From: Tulasnella sp. 424
Lineage: Eukaryota > Basidiomycota > Agaricomycetes > Cantharellales > Tulasnellaceae
Direction of reading: 5' to 3'
Assembly: GCA_019633425.1 (NCBI GenBank)
Contig: WSUB01000085.1
Location: 62,001 to 126,000 of the forward strand
Length of the DNA: 64,000 nt
The notes beneath the pieces are model-generated. The model searched no databases. It saw only the letters and a program-made list of their open reading frames with translations, and was not told where the DNA came from. Below, one piece after another: positions 1 through 12,339 of this stretch; position 1 is the stretch's first letter, and each line of letters begins with the position of its first letter. The position numbers and the translations under genes are program-made.

Positions 1-116
1 CCATGAGGCTGTGCCGTGATTCACAGCGCGGCAACTATCATCGATCTTCCCCCAACCTCCCCATCTCGCACCACTGACAATTCAGTACCACACTCTGAAA
101 CTTCCAAAATTCAATC

Positions 117-3100
117 ATGGCTAAGAGCGATGGAGCAACGTTGATCGACAAGCAGCCGCCTGCAAAACCACCGTTCGCTTCCAGTCAATTGCCCCGAACT
201 CCGACAGATAGCGTCCTAGACCCAAGACTTGGCCAAAAGATCGAATCTTTGAAAATCGAAGTAGAATCGATACTAACCGTAAGCTTACTTTGTTTACGCG
301 CATTTTCCGTAACTGACCTCGTTCTAGGGTACCGAGTGGCCCTCGGAATCGAAACACGCCGCAAATAGCCTGCTAAGCACCGTCAAGTCCTCACCAGATA
401 TTCCCAAGAGCACCGCTAGCGTTTCTCAAGAGCCCCAAGGACTCATCAAACAGTATATCCAGTACGTTTGTTACTCCGCGAGTCGGTCGGTCGGCTCCAA
501 CGTATCCCTCTCAGAATCCTAGAGGACGTCCACTCACGATTAAAGGACGCGTCGTCCAAGTCGGAGATGCGAAGATGGAAAGTCCTGCAACGGGTTAAAT
601 CGTTAGCGTCCAATCGCCCAAGCAAATGTACCCTACTCTTCCAAACCTGTCAAGCTGACGTGTCCAAAGTTGTGATGTCTGTAAATGTACGTCCACGAGT
701 TTTATTTACAGGTTGACGGAGCCTAATGCGGCTTCTTGAAGGAGTTTCTGGAGAAGGAGCGGAAGCAGAGTGAGTGGAGCGAAGTGCGAGTCGTTTGAAC
801 AAAGAACTCATATCCCGTTTGCTCAGAGGAGGACATCGCGACCTCCGGATTTCCGCCAGAATCATATACTCAACCGACTACGACGAACTCTGGACGACCG
901 CCTTCTAACGTTCGATCCACGCCCTCTGAACAAGGGATTACGTCCACCGATCCGACTGCAGCCGCACCGCCCACTCAACATCCACCTTCCTCTATCACGG
1001 AGGACAGGGAACCCCGAAGTCAGATCCGCACGGAAGCCCTCACCATAGCCAGGAAGACTTTCAAAGGGGTAGAAATCGCATCTGAGTCCATTCCCGTCGC
1101 GGGGAACTTCGTCGCAGCTGCTGCTAAAGTAGGATTGGCATTTGTAGAATCGATTCAGGTAGCTAAGCTGCACGCCCTCCCCTATGTTTGCTCCTGACGA
1201 GAATATCTCAGACTATGGACAGCAACGATGACTTGGCAAAGGATTTGGATTCACAGACAGCCAAACTGTCTATGCTTCTTGCAGACCTCGTGAAGAAACC
1301 GAACGGGGATCAGGGGGAAGCGACAGCGAACCATATCGAGAACCTGCAAAAGTACGCTACTATCACTTCTTTGCCCGAATGTACTAACGTTTTGAAAAGT
1401 GAGCTTCGGCAAATCCACGGCAAAGTAAAAGAATGGGAGACCTTGGGTCGCTTTAACAAAGCCTTTCACTCTCGCGACCACGCGGAAGCGTTAAAGGGTT
1501 ATCAGGGAACGATCCAGACAGCACTAGAGGAATTGCAAGTCAGTACAGCTCCGTTGTCTCCGCGCATGCTGGTTGGCTAAATGTACCTGCGGCCAGCTCC
1601 TTGTAGGCATCGACACACGCAGTATTGTAATTGAACTGAGTGAGTTCCCTCAACGACACGACACCGTACTTTTCTGACCTCATACCTCAGAAAATAGCGA
1701 TGTCCAAGAAACGCAACGTCGCCTCCTTAGGTGTCTTGGAGATGGGAAGTATGGAGCACGAGGCAATGCGATTGAGGACGCCACCTGCTTTCCGGGAACA
1801 AGAGTGGGAATATTGGAGCGGATCGACACATGGGTCAGGGACCCGTCAGCTCCAGACCGCGTGCTATGGATCCGCGGGATGGCTGGTAGAGGAAAATCGA
1901 CAATTGCCTCGACGGTAGTTCACAACTGGAAATGCCGAGCTTCGTGCGCGATATTCCACTATCGTCGTGGCCAGAACACACTGAACACGCGGGTCGTTTG
2001 CGCTCTTGCAAGGCAACTGGCCAGAAGTTTGGTTCCGGAGGTCAGAAATGCGGTGCTCGACAGTGTGCGAGAAAATGAGGACATCGCAGACGAACGACTC
2101 GAAGAGCAGTTCAAGGCGCTCTTTGTCGCTTCACTTGCGAAGCTCGATAATCAACCCCAGCCCATCATCATTGTGGTTGATGCCCTCGACGAATGCAATG
2201 ACCCAAAGGACGCCGTCGACTTTGTCCGGCTCATTGATCGACATTCTTCATCATTCCCCGCCAACGTCAAATTCCTCCTCACATCTCGTCCGGAGGTCCA
2301 TCTTCTTCGTGCTCTTCAGCCCAAGCAATGGCGCCTAGAGGACCTAGACACGGCTCTTGATGTGTCAGGAGACCTCGAGCGATTCATTCAGAAAGCCTGT
2401 GAGGAAATCCGGGAATCTGACCCCGATGTTCCGGAGACGTGGCCCTCATCCGATGACGTCAGTCGGCTGGTGGGGATGTCCCAAGGTCTATTCCAGTGGG
2501 CCCGCACAGCGATCACGTATATGAATAGCGGGTCGCCCGTGAGTCGATTGCGGGGGCTGCTGAAGAGTCCTTCGAAGTGGAGCGGGCTTGATGACCTATA
2601 CCACCAGATCCTCTCGAAGGCTTTCGATAGCCTCAAGCTGGACCTAGAACGAGAGGATCTATTACACCGCGTATTAGGAACCCTCGTAGTAGCGCCAATC
2701 TCAATATCCCTCGATGTTATCGCTGGTCTGTATCGTGCAAACAATACTTTCGAGGAGATGGACCAGGCGGAGGTCATCCTGTTCCTCCGCAGGGACATTC
2801 TTGGCGACCTCAATTCCCTCTTGTTCATCCCAACATCTCCCAATGAACCAATCCGCCTGATGCACACCTCCATCCACGATCTTCTTGTCAGCGAGTATCG
2901 ATGCAAACGGAAACCGTACTACATCAACACCTTTCAGTATCATCAGCAGTTAGCAAGCCTGTGCCTTAGCATCATGCTTGGAGATCTCAAGGAGAACATC
3001 TGTAACCTGTCCGACCTTTCGAAACCGAGCTCGGAGGTTCAGGACATTGCGGAACAGGGGGTGTCCAAAGCCGTTCTTTATTGCTGCCGATCATGGTCCA

Positions 3101-5444
3101 TTCATCTGGTGGAGGGAATAAAGTGGCCAAACTCGGGCCCCAACGCTAGCACTACAATAGAAGTCGATTTCAAATTATTCAGCACGGAGAAGGTCATGTG
3201 CTGGCTTGAGGTTATGAGCCTAGCCGAAGCTGCTACAGATGCGGCTCGAATGGCAAAGGACGTGTATCAATGGTGTTCGGTAAGTGGAAAACCTAAGCTC
3301 TGTGTATTGAAGTGGTCAGGTGAACTGATTAACGCTCATAGCAATGTCCTGTTGAAGGATTGGAGCCCAATCCGCTTTCAACATTGTGGAATGATATCCA
3401 GCGTTTCATCACCATGTACTCGGAGCCCATTTCATTCGGACCGCTGCATATCTATGCTTCAGCGCTTCCTCATTGTCCTGTAAAGACGGAAATATGGAGC
3501 CTGTACGGCAAACACGCGAAAGTTCGAACTCTTCAAGACCACGGGACTTCAGTTTGGCCATCGAATCTCTGGACCCGATCGACCGGTGGCAAGGTGAACG
3601 AAGTTGCATTTTCACCGGATGGCAAGCTCCTAGCATCTGGATCCGGTGACAACACCGTTCAACTCTGGGATCCTCAGACCGGAACACCGATTGGTGAACC
3701 CCTCATGGGTCACAGCGACTCTGTTACGTCCATCCGCTTCACACCCGATGGCAGGCGTCTGGTATCCGGATCCGACGACTGGACGATTCGATTCTGGGAT
3801 CCTCAGACCGGAACGACAATCGATGAGCCACTCACGCATCACAGCGGGCGAGTTCGGTCTGTCTGTCTTTCACCCGATGGGAAGCTTCTGGCCTCCGGAT
3901 CCTGGGACGAGACAATTCGATTTTGGGATCCTCAGACTGGAACGGCGGTCGGCGAGCCACTCGCCGGTCATAGCAGCTCTATTACATCTGTCTGCTTCTC
4001 ACCCGATGGGAAATTTCTGGCATCCGGATCCTGGGACAATAAAATTCAACTTTGGGATCCTCAGACTGGAACAGCGGTTGGCAAACCACTCGAGGGTCAC
4101 CGTAATTCGGTTACGGCCGTCTGCTTCTCACCCGACGGCAAGCTTCTGGCATCCGGATCCGACGACCATACGATTCGACTTTGGGATCCTCAGACCGGAA
4201 CCGCTGTTGGTGAACCACTCACCGGTGACGGAAGCTATGTCACGTCCGTCTGTTTCTCGCCTATCGGCACGCTTCTGGCATCCGGATCCTCTGACGCAAC
4301 AGTTCAACTTTGGGATCCTCGGACTGGTGTCGCAGTCGGTGAACCACTCAAAGGTCACAGCGATTGGGTTAATTCCGTCTGCTTTTCACCCGATGGCAGG
4401 CTTCTGGCATCTGGATCCGATGACATGACAATCCGACTTTGGGAGCCTCAGACCGGAATGGCAGTTGGTGAGCCACTCACGGGCCAGAGAAAGTCGGCTC
4501 AGTCCATCTGCTTGTCACCCGATGGCAAGTATCTGGCATCCGGATCCAGTGATGGGTCAGTTTGGCTTTGGGATTGTCAGACCGGAGCGATGGTTGGTGA
4601 ACCACTCATGGGTCACAGCAAGGAGGTTGTGTCCCTTTGCTTCTCAACCGATGGCAAGCTTTTGGCATCCGGCTCTTATGACAAGACAATTCGAATTTGG
4701 GATCCGCAAACTAGAATGGCGATCTGTGAGCCCCTCACGGGTCACAGTGCCTCGGTTAGGTCCGCCTGCTTCTCACCCGATGGCAGGCATCTGGCGTCCG
4801 GATCCTCTGACCGGACGATTCGACTCTGGGATCCTCGAACTGGAACAGTAGTCGGTGAACCACTCCGGGGTCATCGCGACTGGGTTAGGTCCATCTGCTT
4901 CTCACCTGATGGCCAGCTTATGGCATCCGGATCCGATGACAGGACAATTCGGCTTTGGGATCCTCAGACCGGGAGCGGTGTTGGTGAACCACTCGAGGGC
5001 CATAGTAATTGTGTTAGCTCTGTCTGCTTTTCACCCGATGGCAGGCATCTGGCATCCGGATCCTACGATAAAACGGTTCGACTTTGGGACGCGCAGACCC
5101 GAAAGGAGCTCGGAAACCCACTCACAGGGCCCAGCGGTTTGGTTACGTCCGTCCGCTTCTCGTCCAATGGCAATCATCTCATGGCAAATTATTGGGATGG
5201 CGGTTTTGCCGCATGGGATGTCAACACACTTCAAAGACTTGACACTCCATCCGATCTTCTCGGCTGTTCAACTGTAGAGTTCCAAGATCATTGGATAACA
5301 CTATCTTCCTCCCGATTATTCTGGCTTCCTTCACCATACTGGGGCAATTACGGATGTCAGGTTATCCTCTTTGGAAAGATACTTATTGTCCTTTGTAATG
5401 AGAAACTTGCCTTTTTTGATGTTTCTCAAATACTCGAGCTCTGA
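117..5444 (+). CDS. NACHT-WD40 NLR-like receptor
   Basis: Multi-exon gene for a STAND/NLR protein, the fungal class that includes HET-E-type heterokaryon incompatibility receptors. The ATG at 117 opens an exon ending at a GTAAGC donor near 283. The region 1000-1570 encodes a helical N-terminal segment (motifs VGNFVAAAAKVGLA and HSRDHAEALKGYQ) typical of basidiomycete NLRs. The NACHT domain begins near 1800 (VGILERIDTW), with Walker A GMAGRGKS near 1880 and Walker B IIIVVDALDECND near 2170. A helical linker follows to about 3280, then a short intron and 13 WD40 units ending in a non-repetitive tail and TGA at 5442-5444. The family senses ligands with the beta-propeller and oligomerises through NACHT; the ligand here is unknown. 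Exons between 470 and 1030 were not fully resolved, so the N-terminal fold is uncertain and a defect there cannot be excluded. Confidence 0.85.
3579..5255 (+). repeat. 13 tandem 129-bp WD40 units
   Basis: Thirteen consecutive 43-codon units, each built as GHS..V.S.CFSPDG..LASGS.D.TIRLWDPQTG...GEPL. Units 1-12 are very similar at DNA level, with the GGATCC of SGS and WDPQTG recurring every 129 bp. Variation concentrates at the residues after GH, at the position after SGS and at TI/TV-R/Q, which lie on the propeller surface. The last unit (FSSNGNHLMANYWDGG) is degenerate and caps the array. High DNA identity together with variable surface residues is the pattern known for HET-E-type repeats that are reshuffled by recombination. 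Confidence 0.9.
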
Positions 5445-6170
5445 TTTGCTAGTTGTATATTTGTGGTATTTTCTCCAATCACGATCCTTGCTCTGTTGAC
5501 ATGCGATTGATTTGTTATACGATTCCGGTTGTTCATTCTTCGTGTCTTAAAGAATCGTCGCAGCATCCGAGCATCATGAGTTGTTATCCAACGTCATTAC
5601 TTCGATCAGTTTCAGATGTCCCTGAAATTGGAGAACCTACATAACCCATAAGCTTTCCTATCTTGCTCTTAATTTGGTATCCGCCGTCTTTCGGCCCGGA
5701 TGAAGCCGCGGACATGGATTGTGTTGAGCAGCGGTGGACGGGGTAGGTAGCGTAGTACGCAGAGTCGTAGATAAATAGGAATTGATGATAATATTCAAAC
5801 TACTACGAAGCGAACGCCTTTTATAGGTCGTTCGCGCATCTACAGTTTATCTAAAGAAAAGAGAAATGCCAGAGAGGGCTTGGGCACCGTCAGTTTAGTC
5901 TATGTGCTCTACACCAGCGGTCGTCGGGAGACTGCCCTTGCTGGTCAAGGCTGCCAGTGGGGCACGATCCACCCGCTCTTGCCGATCAAGGCTGAGTGAG
6001 GGATCGCTGTCTCCCATCCGAACGTGCCCTTGCCGGTCAAGGCTTGGGCACCATCCATTCGTCTTTGCCGGTAAAGGCTGGGCGAGAGATGGTGATCGTG
6101 TGGGGCTGTAGGTTCCTTCTCCCCGTGGGTCCTCGAATGGGTTGATTACTAACCCTCTAACTTTTTTTAG
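5445..6170. other. Intergenic with degenerate short repeats
   Basis: No gene seen. Between 5935 and 6077 a 15-bp motif of the form CCTTGCCGGTCAAGG recurs four times in degraded form (about 5935, 5976, 6027 and 6062). The arms CCTTG/CAAGG are complementary, so each copy could form a small hairpin. A 130-codon minus-strand reading frame across it only reflects these repeats. Confidence 0.5.
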
Positions 6171-6281
6171 TTCATCATCATGCTTATCCTCCTCTGCGTC
6201 ACTTACTACCTTCCCGTATACTGCCAATCCGCTAAGGAGCACGGCGCTACTCGCTGCGGTATCGACATCCTTATCTGCATG
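6171..6281 (+). pseudogene. Isolated exon relic of a DHA2-type MFS transporter
   Basis: A 111-nt open exon preceded by a pyrimidine tract ending in TTTAG and followed by GTACAT. It encodes LLCVTYYLPVYCQSAKEHGA and then TRCGIDIL. The matching exon of the two complete transporters further on reads LCAVYYLPLYYQSAQQHTA, then TRSGIDIL. No flanking transporter exon is present on either side, so this is a single-exon relic of the same subfamily. Both splice borders are preserved although the rest of the gene is gone. Confidence 0.75.
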
Positions 6282-6389
6282 GTACATATCATGGATGAGA
6301 GCTCCCGCATATGACCTTATTAAACTACTCTAAAAATCTATCTCAATTAGATCATGTGCATCGGCGTCGTGTCGAGAATAGCAACGCCG

Positions 6390-6730
6390 CGCTGACTTAT
6401 GCTTCGAGGCTGCCCAAGTCTGCGCCGACATGGCCGACAGAGAGGGAGAGCGACTGCTTTGTGGGGTCTCGCCGAGGTGCACAAAAGTACACCCAGGTCG
6501 TTCAGCTTTTCTCAGAAGCCCTGCAAATTCATATCGACATTTGGCAATAGGCACGGAACGGCGTGGGCTGAGAGGTGCCTTACCTACGTCTACCGCGAAC
6601 AGGATCACGAAGACGCGATACACCTTTCGAGTTCTTTGAGGAAATCGAAGATACTCGAGATGCAGCTGACGCTTTGAACCTTGCCGCCCGCGCGCGTCGG
6701 GAGCCCAAACCAGCGGGGACGGAACGATGA
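6390..6730 (+). pseudogene. Frameshifted TPR-repeat gene fragment
   Basis: Recognisable tetratricopeptide segments lie in successive, shifted frames: ALWGLAEVHK near 6455, VVQLFSEALQIHIDI near 6500, GNRHGTAW then LTYVYREQDHEDAIHL near 6540-6625, and FEEIEDTRDAADALNLAARA near 6635, ending in TGA at 6728-6730. The order and spacing fit 34-residue TPR units as found at the C-terminus of fungal NB-ARC/TPR receptors. At least two frame changes without splice signals separate the pieces, so it is a pseudogene. Which receptor it came from cannot be told. Confidence 0.7.
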
Positions 6731-7048
6731 TTCGCGAGATATTCGAGACTGATCGAGATTCGTTTCTTGATACCCGCCTGTAGTTCTTATAACCCATGTT
6801 GCTGTACAGAGTTCTCCGTTATGCATCGTGGATTGAATAAGAAGCCGGTACTCCAAATAAATACAGAGGATAAAGAAAAACAAAAGCCGATCCGAGAAGC
6901 ACAGAAAATAAAAAAAGAGAGAATACAACGCGAAGCATGGGACAAACCCCCAAAGCTTCCAGACCCCAAATAAATAAAAATCAAAGCGATATTAATAGAA
7001 TAAAAAAGCACAAGTCCGTCAGGCACCAAGCAAGCGAACTCGCCAGCC
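6731..7048. other. Intergenic, A-rich, nothing recognised
   Basis: About 320 bp rich in A on the plus strand, probably the 3' flank of the minus-strand gene that follows. No coding pattern or RNA gene is visible. Confidence 0.5.
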
Positions 7049-8639
7049 CTACGCCGTTCCACGATGAAAAACGGCTCGCACCCGAGCCCACCGACCAGAT
7101 GTCGCGACACGTCGCGCATTGATTTCGACCCGGATCCTCCTAAGCATCGCTTTAACCCGAGGGAGCATCTTCTTCTCCTCCTCAACCCAGGCCCAATAAG
7201 CGGCCTCAATGTGGCGCTCCATCTCTTCGGATACGAACTCCTGTCGGGCTAGCTCATCGAATATCCAAATTGGCACCTCCCGTACTTGAAGCTCATCCGA
7301 AAAGGTGACGACCCTGTCATCCTCTGCGATCGTCTCCAGAGGAGTTACAACGGCAAGTTCTCTTCTTCTCCGCCCACTGGTCTTGAAGCCGGGCCGTCTA
7401 CTGGCGTTCTCGATACGGTCGATATTAGCCTGAGCGATCGGCCGCGATCGGCCCGCAGACGCCATGGCAGCTGCGACTTCGGGTCTACAAAATCGAAAAC
7501 GAAAAAAAGGTCCTTTAGTGGACGGCTCTCATGATGAGAAAGGGAAAAGCAAGGAAACGATAAACGCACCGCGACTCTCCAAAGAGACCCGTCTTGCGTG
7601 CCCTGCCGCTGACTTGCGTCGACAAAGCGGCCCCCGAGTCGCCGGGTGTCCTTGGCTCTCCCACCGCATCCTGTGTGGCCGCGCCAGCGGATCGCTTGGT
7701 CGCGGTGATGGTGGTCGCTGGAGGAGTAGTGGGGAAAGGCGAGGTGGCGATGAGTGTTGAAGGGGTGTTGGGGCCGGGAATGGTGGCTGAGGAGTCCTCT
7801 GCGATCGTGTCGAGACGGGCAGCTTCCCGGCGAGCTCGGACGGTAGCCCCCGTCTTGGATGCCGGCGTGCTAACCTGAGCAAACCGGGCGGTACTCCAGT
7901 AGTCGGCTTTGCGGGGTTTCCAGGGCGCAGGCGTGGTGTCGACGTCGCGGGATGTCGGCGGTGGAAGGAGGGGAGCTGGTTTGGTCGAAGTAGGAGAATC
8001 GCCGGTTTCAGGTATTCCAGCGCGGTTGCGTTGCGCCCAAGTCCGAGAGGGGACTGGCAAGTTGATAGGCTGCTTGCCCCAGCTGTCAAAGCGAGCCCTC
8101 TTGGGAATAAAAATGTCGTTGGGGATGGGTAGAGTTTCGATCTAGGCGGTATACATGGTAGTAGGATGTCAGTGGGGTGAATGGAATGTCATGAAAAACG
8201 AGACGTACGATGCCTGATGATTCTAGGAGCCATGTAGTAAACTCGACGACCCAGTCGAGGCCGCTACTGACACAGTCGACTCCTAGTTGAGCCACGGCGA
8301 GAGTGGCATGGTACGCGTCGAGAGCCTTGGCGACGATTGGCTGGATCTTGGCATACTAAGACGTTGCCGAAGTACGATCCGCGTCATTTAGTATGAGCCC
8401 ATGCTCTGTAGGAGGAGAGGCTTGACTTACCGCAGAGGTAGATAGGAGGACTACGTCCCCAGTCTGAATCGATACGGGTAGGGAAAGGTCAGCGATCGGA
8501 GGTCGTCGACGGAGAGGGAATCTGGAAGAAAAACGAGAATAGGGACAGTACGTACATCGTGAAATAGGAAGCTGAGGAAAAGAAGAAGACAGACGCAAGT
8601 CCCAAGGACTCGTTTGTGGGCGGCAGGGGTGAATTGCAT
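7049..8639 (-). CDS. Orphan protein with N-terminal hydrophobic anchor
   Basis: Five exons give a phase-consistent 423-residue model: 8639-8556, 8463-8431, 8355-8209, 8141-7570 and 7484-7049. The ATG at 8639 starts MQFTPAAHKRVLG followed by a hydrophobic stretch (TCVCLLLFLSFLF), a signal anchor or signal peptide. A second partly hydrophobic helix (LGVDCVSSGLDWVVEFTTW) follows. The middle is a Pro/Thr/Ala-rich disordered region; the C-terminal 145 residues are charged and helical (SEEMERHIEAAYWAWVEEE). I do not recognise a family. The first splice (8555-8464) is the weakest part of the model because several acceptors fit. Confidence 0.55.
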
Positions 8640-9110
8640 GATGCGATCTCGGGAAGAAGGATGCTGTCGAGGGAAGGGAGGGAGTGATAGCAAGTACCGT
8701 TAGGCTGGATGTCAGGGAAGGAAGGAAGATCTTCGCTGGGGTCTCAGGTGGGGGTAGATGCAAAGAAAGAGTAAACCTGCCAGTAACCGCTAAGCAGACC
8801 TCAATCGAATCTGCACCCAATTGACGGTTCCCACACCACTCCTCCAGTCGACACACAAATACCACACAATTCGGTGCTCAAAGGCTCCCTCCTGCATGCC
8901 AGTTGAGAGATGTCGACGAGGAGGGATAGTAGGAGCGGTCAAAGCCGAGAGTGGGCTGTCAACGATACCCCAGAAGGGGTTTGTGTGCGATGCACCGTAA
9001 TAGACTCGTTCCATTCCATTGGGTACACGCAGTCAAAACAAGCCAAGGAAATCGCCAATAACGTCTCCGAGAAGCTGCGAGAGGGCTGCCGATCGCCCGT
9101 CCGAAGCAGC

Positions 9111-9960
9111 TTAGAGTTCAACTCCCAGTGTGCTGCAGGCCTCAGTAATTAGAGGATAGCAGTCGTCCGTGCATACTACATCTTGATCAGCGATACTTGC
9201 GTCCTTGATCAATGCCTCCTGACCGCGAGGAGCTATGTGTATTCCCCATATGCATGCTTCGGGTACCGAAATAATGGAGTACCCAGAACCTCGGAGTTCT
9301 TGCTCTGTGAGGTAGCCAGTATTGCCAAGGGACTGGGATTCGAGTGCATAGAAGGGTCCTTCCCAAACGAGGTAATCCGAAGTTTGTGCCCGACCCTTCC
9401 ATATTCTTCTTTCATCTCAGCTCGAAGGCTTCAGAAAGTCTACTGTACCAGATCAGAGAAATTGGCCGCGGCAATTAAATGGCCTCGAACGTCCAAAAAG
9501 ATTTTGTCAGAACCTGGAGATCGAGGAAAACCAGTGTCCGTATTCCGAGAGCCAGACTTTGGGGTAGGCTTCCGGCTTCAAGGACCAGGGGTAAGTATCC
9601 CATTCCGATCTCTTGCCATTTTTCTTCTCCGATATAGATATCGAGCCATGAGCGCTTCCGGAGGGTCAGGGAGGTTGATTTCGTGTAAGCATCATGAAGT
9701 GGAGGAAAATCAGTCCTTTTCTGGCAGGTGGACCCAATCGGAATGACCTTTCCACACCACTACGGCCTCCCGCTTAATGGAAGAGAAGCGGGTGTACACC
9801 TCGGCGATAACTGAGCGTAGTAGTCTGGGAGGCAAAGGCGTACAGAATAGAGGGGGAGAGGATATCTGGACTTTCGTCCCACTCGGAGATACTGACCGAA
9901 TCAGGAATTGGTCCGGCAGAGAGTTGCAATTGGTCCGTCTGGATCTGCACCCAGCCCTCT
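9111..9960 (-). pseudogene. Disrupted intronless coding relic, family not recognised
   Basis: The minus strand carries long, clearly protein-like stretches in changing frames: LLRSVIAEVYTRFSSIKREA, then DIYIGEEKWQEIGMGYLPLV and LGIRTLVFLDLQVLTKSFW, an in-frame TAA, LPRPISLIWYSRLSEAFELR, a frame shift, DYLVWEGPFYALESQSLGN, and RGSGYSIISVPEACIWGIHI ending at TAA 9113-9111. At least one stop and two frame changes break it and no splice pair repairs all of them. It is most simply a decayed gene. The plus-strand 187-codon frame over the same DNA is less coherent. Confidence 0.5.
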
Positions 9961-12339
9961 GACTTTCTAGTCTACTGACCGAAGTAAAGTAGCACTCGTA
10001 GTTTACGTGGTTTAGATGATTCTTATGCATATACTATATATACGTGTATTATGCCCATCGGCTTACATCCGGACCGGGGGTCCGATAGTCCAACCCACGT
10101 TCCTGTCACTCAACCGACGCTACGGTAAATACTGGTTATTAGAAACACTTGTAGAGTGAGGAATTCCATTATACAGTACCGCAGCGAGATATTGCATATG
10201 GCACAAGAGTGAAGCAACTCGAGAAACGGAGAAAATAAAAAAGTCGAAGACTACGCAAAGCTTGCGACAAACGCCAAAATTTAAAGCTTTCGGTAGCCGT
10301 CGTACTATAAATAGATATCTACCTGGACAATGATAAAGACAGATGATCAGGTACAGATTTTCTAGCGGGACCTGTGGGCCGGAAGGTTGTGCGCGGCCGG
10401 CAGGGGATCTCGTTCGCGGAGTGGAGGCCTCATCGCTTGATCGCGAGCTTGCGTTCTGCGTCTCGGACTGCAAACACGGCGGCAACCCTAGGTCTCGAAT
10501 CTACTACCGATAATGCTATTCCAGTCGGGAGACCCAAGTAAACCAACGAAAGGCGGTGGATGGCGGTGGCGAGGAGAGGAGGACCAGAGAGCTGTGCCGG
10601 GACCGTGGTGAACACCCTCACGTGCACGTGCTTGCCTGAGAGCTATGTAGTAGCTGTGGCAAAGTCGACCTTAGTTTACGTTCATCTCGTTAACCGTAGT
10701 TGTCCAGTCACGCAGCACAGGTACGTGGTATTCGGAAACCGTGTTTCACTACACTAGGCAGTGCCCAGGCGTCTGCGGACCCTCCGGAGCTTATTATAAT
10801 TAATTATGGGCTGTTCGTTGCAGAATCTTATGCAAAAATGAGTTTACCTTGTTATCTATACGAAGCGCTCTAGAATGAGAGTTAAGAAAATCTTTGAGTG
10901 CTCGGCCAGCTAGCCAGGAGAGGCGATAAGTAAAGGGCCATATTCGAGGATTCGACGGCTTCGAAATGACCCAAGCCATGCCATGCCAAAGCCGATTCAC
11001 ACCCAAATGCTCACTGACATGGGTTCAAAATTCTGTATCACATATTATGACACGACCGTGTTCTTGGCGCGTCATCGGCTCCCGGGCGTCGCGTTCCAAG
11101 TCACAGATGACGCATGTTTGGGGCGTTCCGATGGGACGGAAACGCTGTCGAAGCAGAAACCGACTCCACAAAATCTCAGGCCTTTGGTGCAGGGACGGTT
11201 AACTCGGCTACATCATAAGACCTCCGAACTTCAAACTGGATGGCAGAACCAGACTATTCCTGACGTACATATTGCGCGTGTACAAGACCGGAATCGACTT
11301 GAACTTTCCCAGCCAACCCTGCCAAGGCTTGCCGCCCAACGTTATCTCGCCCGGTGCTGTTCGGTAGTGCCCACATCTGCACGTTCCGCCTCTCCGAATA
11401 GATCATTCTACCCCGTATTAACCTCCTTCAGTACGTATGTATAAAGAAAAACACGCCTGAAGCAGGTGTTTACCGAGAAAAGCCTCTGGGCTGGCTACCC
11501 ACAACGCCGATTACAGCCGTTTGTGTACGCACCGGAAGCACTGAGAATGGAACGAGCGTCTCTATAATACCCACGGTGATTTACAATTTGATAACATTTA
11601 AAGGCTAGCAGTAAAAAGAAGAAGGAGACAATGAGGTAAAATTGAAGGAAACGAAACAAAGAGTGAAAAGTGATTGAGGAGGGCCGGAAGTGCAACAGAG
11701 AGATAGAGGAAGAAAGGACAGTAGCGGCGAGAGCATACAACATCAGCCGATGCAGTGTAAGTAAATTAAGGAGATAGTGAAAGAACGGCGGCCGAAAAAG
11801 AGGAGGAAATTGCGTAATCTACGAAATTGGACGAGAGTGACAAAGTTTAGCATAGATAGCATGGAAAAGGATAAGTCGAGAACAAAGGAGTGGCCCTGTC
11901 GTGTTTTAGAGGAAAACCAGCTTTCGGAAAGCCCAATAATACAAGTAGATGGAAGAGATTGGAAGTAATAGGAGAAGCACCAGACTGACATATGGAGGGG
12001 GTCAAATCGAAGGTTAGGGAAAAGGAGGAAAAGCGAGAAGGAGCACGCATAAGCGGCAGGGATAATAATGCCGTCCAAAGAGTCCAGTCCTTGAAGACCG
12101 CAACGAACCGTAATTGCTTAAGTGCAAGAGGGAGACCGTCTATCATCACGAGGAAAAGTAGAAAGAAAGAACTCGTTCGCGCGCGGACCTCGGAGTAATG
12201 CATCTCAAAGAGCCGCAACGATTCGTCCGCAAACGACGTGACCACATGGGAGCCCAGTCCATAGGGGGAGAGAAGAGAAAAAGAAGCACGAGCAGAGAGC
12301 TTCTCAAGTCTCATATACTCAACACTTGTTCAACTCGGA
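9961..12339. other. Gene-poor interval
   Basis: About 2.4 kb on which neither strand shows splice-consistent coding sequence, a recognised domain, an RNA gene or a clear repeat. The frame at 10983-11444 lacks a coding pattern. The purine-rich plus strand at 11570-12300 is probably the 3' flank of the minus-strand Ser/Pro-rich gene. Confidence 0.55.

Noticed and set aside
3646..5277. Long alternative-frame reading frames (260, 128 and 140 codons) within the WD40 array
   Set aside because: The 129-bp repeat is a multiple of three, so any stop-free alternative frame recurs in every unit. The products are repetitive shadows without domain logic.
9183..9746. Plus-strand 187-codon frame with a GTAAGT...ATAG pair near 9591-9638
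   Set aside because: The minus strand shows far more coherent protein sequence over the same DNA, and the plus-strand continuation after the putative splice stops quickly.
10983..11444. 153-codon plus-strand frame
   Set aside because: No domain, no coding-like composition and no splice-consistent extension.
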